Source of the DNA: Caldisericota bacterium
GTDB lineage: Bacteria > CAIJMQ01 > JAADFP01
Assembly (NCBI GenBank): GCA_013152825.1
Contig: JAADFP010000024.1
Coordinates: forward strand, 1 to 16,849
DNA: 16,849 bases
Direction: 5' to 3'
Below the pieces are notes generated by a model. It ran no database searches. It had not been told where the DNA came from and saw only the letters and a program-made list of their open reading frames with translations. Position numbers and translations under genes: made by a program. Shown here piece by piece: positions 14,608 to 16,849 of the stretch. Each line of letters starts with the position of its first letter. The stretch's first letter is position 1.

Positions 14608-15273
14608 GAGGGGAAATATAGAACGGCTTCTGGAAGAAGTTCTTTCCCTCCCTGTGGAGTTTGATGTGTTGGTGGTGGATGATAGTTCTCCCGACGGCAC
14701 CTGGAAGGTAGTGGAGAAGATTGTAGAGAGGGAAAAGCGAGTCAACCTGATTATAAGGGCAGGGAAGCAGGGGCTGGGTAAAGCATACCAGGAAGGATTT
14801 TCCTGGGGAATTAAGGAAGGGTATAGGTTTATTTTTGAAATGGATGCAGATTTTTCGCATGCTCCAGAAGATTTAGTAAGGTTGCGAGAAGCGGCAGAGC
14901 TGTTTCCCGTGGTAATCGGCTCACGCTACGTAGAAGGAGGCAGGGTGGAGGGTTGGAGTAAGAAAAGGGAAGTTCTTTCTCGCCTGGGCAATCTTTATGT
15001 AAAGATTTTGCTCAAAATTTACCAGCAAGAGATGCTACGGGAGGTTTTCGCTGTTACCAGCGGCAGGTTCTGGAAGAAATACCGCTGGAGAAACTTTCCG
15101 GGCAAGGTTTTTCTTTTCAAATAGAGATGACTTTCTGGGCTCATAGGTTGGGTTTTGAGATAAAAGAAATACCAATTACCTTTAGAGAAAGGGAAGCAGG
15201 AGAGTCTAAAATGGATTCCTTTATAATTAGAGAGGCATTTTTCCTGGTCCCCCGTTTACGATGGAGAAAGTAA
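14570..15273 (+). pseudogene. DPM1-like polyprenyl-phosphate sugar synthase (GT2), frameshifted
   Basis: Residues 1-149 are in frame: VVIPTYNERGN, the nucleotide-binding VVDDSSPDGTW (D37, D38), FEMDADFSH (the DxD metal site, D92 and D94), and GSRYVEGGRVEGWSKKR, all typical of dolichol/polyprenol-phosphate mannose synthases. The frame then runs on without family similarity to a stop at 15122-15124. The correct continuation is in the next frame from about 15016: NLPARDATGGFRCYQRQVLEE, then FSFQIEM, then EIPITF, REAGESKMDSF and a stop at 15271. Adding one A to the A4 run at 15014-15017 restores LLKNLPARDATGGF and a 234-residue enzyme of normal size without a membrane domain. It would load a sugar (usually mannose from GDP-mannose) on polyprenyl phosphate for the GT39 partner. 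The lesion may be an assembly error or real. Confidence 0.83.
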
Positions 15274-15406
15274 AAACAAAAGAATTTCTTATCCTTCTCC
15301 TCGCCTGTGGTTCGGGATGGAATTTAAAAAGCCCTGGCTAAAGATTTACCGCATTAATTAGCCCGTTTCAGTCAGCCTGTTATGACCTTAAGTAGAGCTA
15401 TTATTC

Positions 15407-15435
15407 TTGTAAATTTCCTGGAATTTTGCTAAGAT
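15407..15435 (+). promoter_or_regulatory. Candidate promoter for the DeoR-type sensor gene
   Basis: TTGTAA (15407-15412), 17 bases, TAAGAT (15430-15435): four of six consensus matches in each box at ideal spacing. The start codon is at 15451, so the leader would be very short. GGGGGTGG before the ATG may act as the ribosome site. The rest of the 177-base gap from 15274 shows nothing I recognise. Confidence 0.35.
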
Positions 15436-15450
15436 TTTTGGGGGTGGCAA

Positions 15451-16074
15451 ATGAAAGGAATTTCTTTATCTTCTTTTGAGAATAGGAAAAAAACCAATAA
15501 GGAGGAAAAGGAGAGAATTGCCAAAAAAGTGCTGGAATTTATTCACCGGGGCAATACTCTTTTCCTGGGAGCGGGGAGTACTGTAACCTATGTAGCTGAG
15601 GCCTTGGCTAATTCAAGGAAGCATTTTATGCTGAAAATATGGACGAATAACCTGGCAGTGATTAATCTCTGGCTCCAGAAATACGAAAAAATGTTTATAG
15701 AAAATTTTGTGGGAGTGGTAGGTGGCGAGGTTATGGGAAAAAATCTTTCCGTGGTAAATATTCTCCTTCCTTTTCATAATCTTCCCCTGGCTATTATAGG
15801 TACACCGGGTATTTCTACGCATGGTATTACTGCGGACGATGTGTATACTGTCCAGCAGGTGGAGTCTCTGATTAAGAAGGTGGAAGAAGTAATTATCTGT
15901 GCAGATTCTTCCAAGATAGGAAGGGAATGTACCTATATTGCTCGCTCCATTAGAATGATAAAAAGAGATGTGAAAATAGGTAAAAAATATCGCCTTGTTA
16001 CTATTGAATGTGAGGAAAATAAGGAAGAATTAGAGAAGCTTGCTCAAATAGGCTTCGAGATTATAAAGGTTTGA
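15451..16074 (+). CDS. Stand-alone DeoR-type sensor domain lacking the HTH
   Basis: The 207 residues match the C-terminal ligand-binding half of DeoR-family regulators (DeoRC, an isomerase-like fold). FLGAGSTVTYVAEALA corresponds to the phosphosugar-binding loop. TNNLAV, VVGGEVMGKNLSVV, GISTHGITADD and IICADSSKIGR follow in family order. The usual N-terminal winged helix-turn-helix of about 55 residues is absent: the protein starts with a short basic segment (NRKKTNKEEKERIAKKV) that leads straight into the sensor domain. The 177-base upstream gap shows no remnant of an HTH in any frame. Without it the protein may not bind DNA alone. It could be a sugar-phosphate-binding enzyme relative, a partner subunit, or a decayed regulator. 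It is the last confident gene before the repeat tract. Confidence 0.82.
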   Translation: MKGISLSSFENRKKTNKEEKERIAKKVLEFIHRGNTLFLGAGSTVTYVAEALANSRKHFMLKIWTNNLAVINLWLQKYEKMFIENFVGVVGGEVMGKNLSVVNILLPFHNLPLAIIGTPGISTHGITADDVYTVQQVESLIKKVEEVIICADSSKIGRECTYIARSIRMIKRDVKIGKKYRLVTIECEENKEELEKLAQIGFEIIKV

Positions 16075-16186
16075 AGAGTGGGGACACGCTTTTCGAGGCA
16101 ATTTTTGCCCAGGGAACAAGAAACCAGGAAACTATCTCCCTGCTTATTATTTACTGCCTTCCACTGCCTTCCATATCTAACGTATA
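16075..16186. other. Start of the right-hand non-coding tract
   Basis: I see no gene or clear structure in these 112 bases. From 16187 to at least 16792 the tract is a patchwork of the repeat modules, hairpins and heptad blocks listed separately. Open frames that cross it are composed of repeat sequence and are not supported as genes. Confidence 0.5.
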
Positions 16187-16278
16187 TAGTCTAATTCGTC
16201 TACTGGTTGCGGTTGCGTCCCAACATACGTCGGGAGAAACGTCATACGTTGTTCGTCCACCGTCCTTCCCCCACCTGT
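16187..16278 (+). repeat. Interspersed GGTTGCGGTTG / CCGTCCTTC module, copy 3
   Basis: TAGTCTAATTCGTC (16187-16200), GGTTGCGGTTG (16205-16215), ACGTCATACGT near 16239, then CCGTCCTTCCCCCACCTGT (16260-16278). It joins the parts seen separately at 2977-3005 and 6721-6787, so it is the fullest copy in the window. Confidence 0.7.
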
Positions 16279-16314
16279 TTCCCCTGTGTGCCTCCTTCTC
16301 GTCTCCCTTTTCCC

Positions 16315-16363
16315 GTCATTCCCTCGAAAGCCCCGATATGCACCGGGACAGGCAGGAATCCAC
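16315..16363 (+). repeat. GTCAT-type palindromic repeat, composite form, copy 2
   Basis: GTCATTCC (16315-16322) pairs with GGAAT near 16355, and an inner CCCGAT...ACCGGG with GACAGG lies between. The order agrees with the complementary strand of 11046-11106. Confidence 0.6.
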
Positions 16364-16465
16364 ATCATGCATCCTGTATCTTGCATCCTTCCTACTCACT
16401 TATTAACTGTTTACTGCACCTACCCATCCCTAAACCAACTTAAAGTCTGTGGTCTAAGGTCTTAC
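16364..16465 (+). repeat. 7-base-period repeat block, ATCCTGY then CTACTCA then GTCTANN
   Basis: Eleven units in one phase from 16364 to 16440: ATCATGC, ATCCTGT, ATCTTGC, ATCCTTC, then CTACTCA (16392), CTTATTA, ACTGTTT, ACTGCAC, CTACCCA and two weaker ones. After a 4-base slip come GTCTGTG (16445), GTCTAAG (16452) and GTCTTAC (16459). Confidence 0.7.
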
Positions 16466-16495
16466 CTGGATGCCTGTTTTCGCAGGCATGACAGG
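16465..16495 (-). repeat. GTCAT-type palindromic repeat, simple form, copy 2
   Basis: ATGCCTG (16470-16476), six-base loop, CAGGCAT (16483-16489), followed by GACAGG. The third stem pair is G-C here, T-A in the copy at 3061 and A-T in the copy at 16546. Confidence 0.7.
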
Positions 16496-16504
16496 CGAGC
16501 AGGT

Positions 16505-16532
16505 ATCCTGTATCCTGCATCATGTATCCTGT
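16505..16532 (+). repeat. 7-base-period repeat, (ATCCTGY)4
   Basis: ATCCTGT (16505), ATCCTGC (16512), ATCATGT (16519), ATCCTGT (16526): four clean tandem units between two GTCAT-type hairpins. Confidence 0.75.
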
Positions 16533-16545
16533 ATTTTTCTCATAT

Positions 16546-16575
16546 CTGGATACCTGCTTACGCAGGTATGACAGG
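16546..16575 (-). repeat. GTCAT-type palindromic repeat, simple form, copy 3
   Basis: ATACCTGC (16550-16557), loop TTAC, GCAGGTAT (16562-16569): an 8-bp perfect stem followed by GACAGG, in the same orientation as the copy at 16465. Confidence 0.7.
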
Positions 16576-16583
16576 TAAAGTAG

Positions 16584-16644
16584 GTATCCTGTATCGTGTA
16601 TCCCTCTCAGTCTACAGTCTATGGTCTAACGTCTACAGTCTAAT
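16584..16644 (+). repeat. 7-base-period repeat, GTATCCT then (GTCTANN)5
   Basis: GTATCCT (16584), GTATCGT (16591), GTATCCC (16598), a five-base break, then GTCTACA (16610), GTCTATG (16617), GTCTAAC (16624), GTCTACA (16631), GTCTAAT (16638). Confidence 0.75.
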
Positions 16645-16653
16645 CAAGGCGGC

Positions 16654-16792
16654 ACTCACAACTAACAACTCGCAACTTATTTACTACTCACGCCTTACGT
16701 TTTACTGTTCACTACTTCTCCAGTCTAAAGTCTAAGGTCTAAAGTCTACAGTCTAAAATACTCACTGTTCACTACTTATTACTCGCAATTCT
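16654..16792 (+). repeat. 7-base-period repeat tract, three families
   Basis: ACTCACA (16654), ACTAACA, ACTCGCA and six weaker units run to 16716. After a six-base break come GTCTAAA (16723), GTCTAAG, GTCTAAA, GTCTACA and GTCTAAA, then without a slip ATACTCA (16758), CTGTTCA, CTACTTA and TTACTCG (16779). This is the cleanest long run in the window. Confidence 0.75.
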
Positions 16793-16849
16793 GCAAGGAC
16801 TTTTATTAGTTTTTTCCTGTTATCCTCCTTCATGCTGCAGAGGGGGAGG
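16762..16849 (-). CDS. Possible 3' end of a gene entering from the right, unidentified
   Basis: On the minus strand an open frame enters from the right edge and reads LPLCSMKEDNRKKLI, then KVLAELRVISSEQ and a stop at 16762-16764. The first part has normal-looking amphipathic protein character; the last six to eight residues are encoded by heptad repeat sequence (16762-16785). Only about 29 codons are visible, so no family can be named, and a chance open frame of this length is quite possible. An alternative is a short gene starting at the internal ATG at 16834. Confidence 0.3.
   Translation of the reverse strand, partial: LPLCSMKEDNRKKLIKVLAELRVISSEQ

Noticed and set aside
15274..15450. Remnant of an HTH domain or a tRNA before the DeoR-type gene
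   Set aside because: I checked the three plus-strand frames and looked for cloverleaf arms and found neither.
16286..16735. Open frame of 149 codons in the right-hand tract
   Set aside because: It is made entirely of repeat modules, hairpins and heptads; long open frames arise because the repeats are poor in stop codons in that frame.
16364..16792. CRISPR array
   Set aside because: The repeats are 7-base degenerate units with no constant 23-47 base repeat and no regular spacers, and there are no cas genes nearby.

Overview
The window looks like chromosomal DNA from an uncultured diderm (Gram-negative-type) bacterium. It has a Kdo transferase (lipopolysaccharide core), an HflC membrane protein, and ordinary bacterial housekeeping genes. 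It also has long intergenic stretches of degenerate short repeats. I cannot place the phylum from sequence alone; a candidate-phylum metagenome assembly is my guess.

Layout. Left edge: hflC (+) faces an asparagine synthetase (asnB-type, -) across an 11-base gap. Both stop codons lie inside one shared hairpin. A repeat-filled gap follows, then a URO-D-superfamily methyltransferase-like gene (-), a heptad-repeat spacer, and the overlapping pair rsmD-waaA (-). An orphan small membrane protein (+) has a good sigma70-type promoter. After a 614-base gap comes a tightly packed minus-strand operon, read right to left: polyprenol/diacylglycerol-kinase-like gene, aroA, lepB, cmk, plsC. These genes touch, overlap or are separated by a few bases. 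A third repeat-rich gap separates this from a plus-strand run: HIT-family hydrolase, SPL-type radical SAM protein, GT39/PMT-like glycosyltransferase, DPM1-like polyprenyl-phosphate sugar synthase. Then come a DeoR-type sensor domain without its DNA-binding part and about 775 bases of repeats running to the right edge.

How the genes fit together. Several genes serve the envelope: waaA (Kdo addition to lipid A), plsC (phosphatidic acid), a predicted CTP-dependent lipid kinase, signal peptidase I, and a DPM1-like plus GT39 pair that would make and then use a polyprenyl-phosphate-linked sugar. aroA and cmk are the classic housekeeping companions of plsC.

Two things stand out. First, nearly all the large intergenic regions are written in degenerate repeats that share one 7-base period. 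Several motif families (GTCTANN, ATCCTGY, CTACTCA, CTAAACT, AGTAGAY) follow one another in the same 7-base phase. They are interleaved with a family of hairpins whose paired bases co-vary. Second, three conserved genes in about 6.5 kb have broken frames: lepB by an exact 11-bp tandem duplication, aroA near its start at a C4 run, and the DPM1-like gene at an A4 run. Either the assembly has errors here or these are real lesions; reads would decide.
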